This document shows positions 5,465 to 5,763 of a DNA stretch of 5,763 nt, in pieces (within the stretch, counting starts at the first letter, position 1; the number at the start of each line of letters is the position of its first letter). The DNA lies in contig CAMDQL010000093.1 in assembly GCA_945905915.1 (NCBI GenBank), forward strand, positions 1-5,763, written 5' to 3'. The notes beneath the pieces are model-generated. The model made no database searches and was not told the origin of the DNA. It was given only the letters and a program-made list of their open reading frames with translations. Origin of the DNA: Flavobacterium psychrophilum. Its GTDB lineage: Bacteria; Bacteroidota; Bacteroidia; Flavobacteriales; Flavobacteriaceae. A program made the position numbers and the translations under genes.

Positions 5465-5763
5465 ATGAAATCACTTAAACCCATCGCATTCTTTTTATTA
5501 ATTGCAATTTCTTTTGTTTTGAATTCTTGCAGCAATGAACCCATAGATCCTGCTATTGACCCAAGCGCTAATAACAGTAGTTCTTCAGGTATGTTAAGAT
5601 GGAGTTGTAAAGTAGATGGAGTGCTTCATGAGTGGAGTGGAACCATAAGTTCTACCAATGGTTTTTCGAATTATTCGAAGGATGAACAAAATGCTACCGA
5701 TGGAAATCCTAACGGTATTGTTTCGCTTAGTAAAAAAAATAGCAATAATCAAAATGAATTGAT
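5465..5763 (+). CDS. Predicted lipoprotein of unknown function (3' end outside window)
   Basis: An ATG at 5465 opens a frame that stays open for 99 codons to the window edge; the stop lies beyond. The N-terminus is a textbook lipoprotein signal: MKSLK, a hydrophobic core (residues 7-19) and the lipobox LNSC with Cys22 as the lipidated residue. After it comes a linker rich in Ser, Asn, Asp and Pro (23-43), then RWSCKVDGVLHEWSG (47-61). The K-V-D-G ... W pattern recalls small flavobacterial lipoproteins that start with a similar strand, but I cannot assign a family with confidence. The rest of the visible part (62-99) is rich in Ser, Asn, Asp and Lys and looks soluble. It should be exported and anchored in the envelope. 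A dedicated -7 box 20 bases upstream supports this start. No function is claimed. Confidence 0.85.
   Translation, partial: MKSLKPIAFFLLIAISFVLNSCSNEPIDPAIDPSANNSSSSGMLRWSCKVDGVLHEWSGTISSTNGFSNYSKDEQNATDGNPNGIVSLSKKNSNNQNEL

Noticed and set aside
3270..5763. A three-gene operon or new defence or secretion system made of protease, transporter and lipoprotein
   Set aside because: Each gene has its own promoter box, a terminator separates the first two, and each product has an ordinary independent explanation. No transfer signs such as altered composition, integrase or repeats were seen.

Overview
The window looks like an ordinary stretch of chromosome from a member of the Bacteroidota, most likely a Flavobacteriaceae relative. 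The DNA is clearly AT-rich. Four of the five complete or partial transcription starts on the plus and minus strands are preceded by a Bacteroidota-type -7 box (TAnnTTTG), and the gene leaders are A/T-rich with no convincing Shine-Dalgarno sequence. The proteins (an SNTEP-type phosphohexomutase, lipoproteins with short signal peptides, an Atg22-like transporter) also fit that phylum. I see no mobile elements, phage genes, CRISPR array, tRNA or rRNA.

Layout from left to right. Positions 1-122 hold no confident gene, only a small palindrome with a T-run that could be the terminator of a plus-strand gene lying to the left. A minus-strand gene at 123-707 encodes an acyl-carrier-protein phosphodiesterase (AcpH family). 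It is divergent from a plus-strand phosphoglucosamine/phosphomannomutase-family gene (glmM-like, 810-2207). That gene converges on a minus-strand alpha/beta hydrolase (2243-3103), and a strong bidirectional terminator hairpin lies between them and contains the hydrolase stop codon. The hydrolase is divergent from a plus-strand run of three genes: an M48 metalloprotease lipoprotein (3270-4082), a UMF1/Atg22-like MFS transporter (4138-5433) and the start of a small lipoprotein (5465 to the window end).

The three right-hand genes are close together, but each has its own -7 box, and a terminator-like hairpin separates the protease from the transporter. They are therefore probably separate transcription units and not a classical operon. 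Functionally the window mixes housekeeping and envelope jobs: ACP prosthetic-group turnover, amino-sugar precursor supply for peptidoglycan and lipopolysaccharide, a cytoplasmic or membrane-associated hydrolase, envelope protein quality control, and an inner-membrane transporter of unknown substrate. Nothing ties them into one pathway, and I found no sign of an undescribed multi-gene system. The most informative observations are at the regulatory level: promoter boxes that fix start codons, and a terminator that overlaps a promoter.
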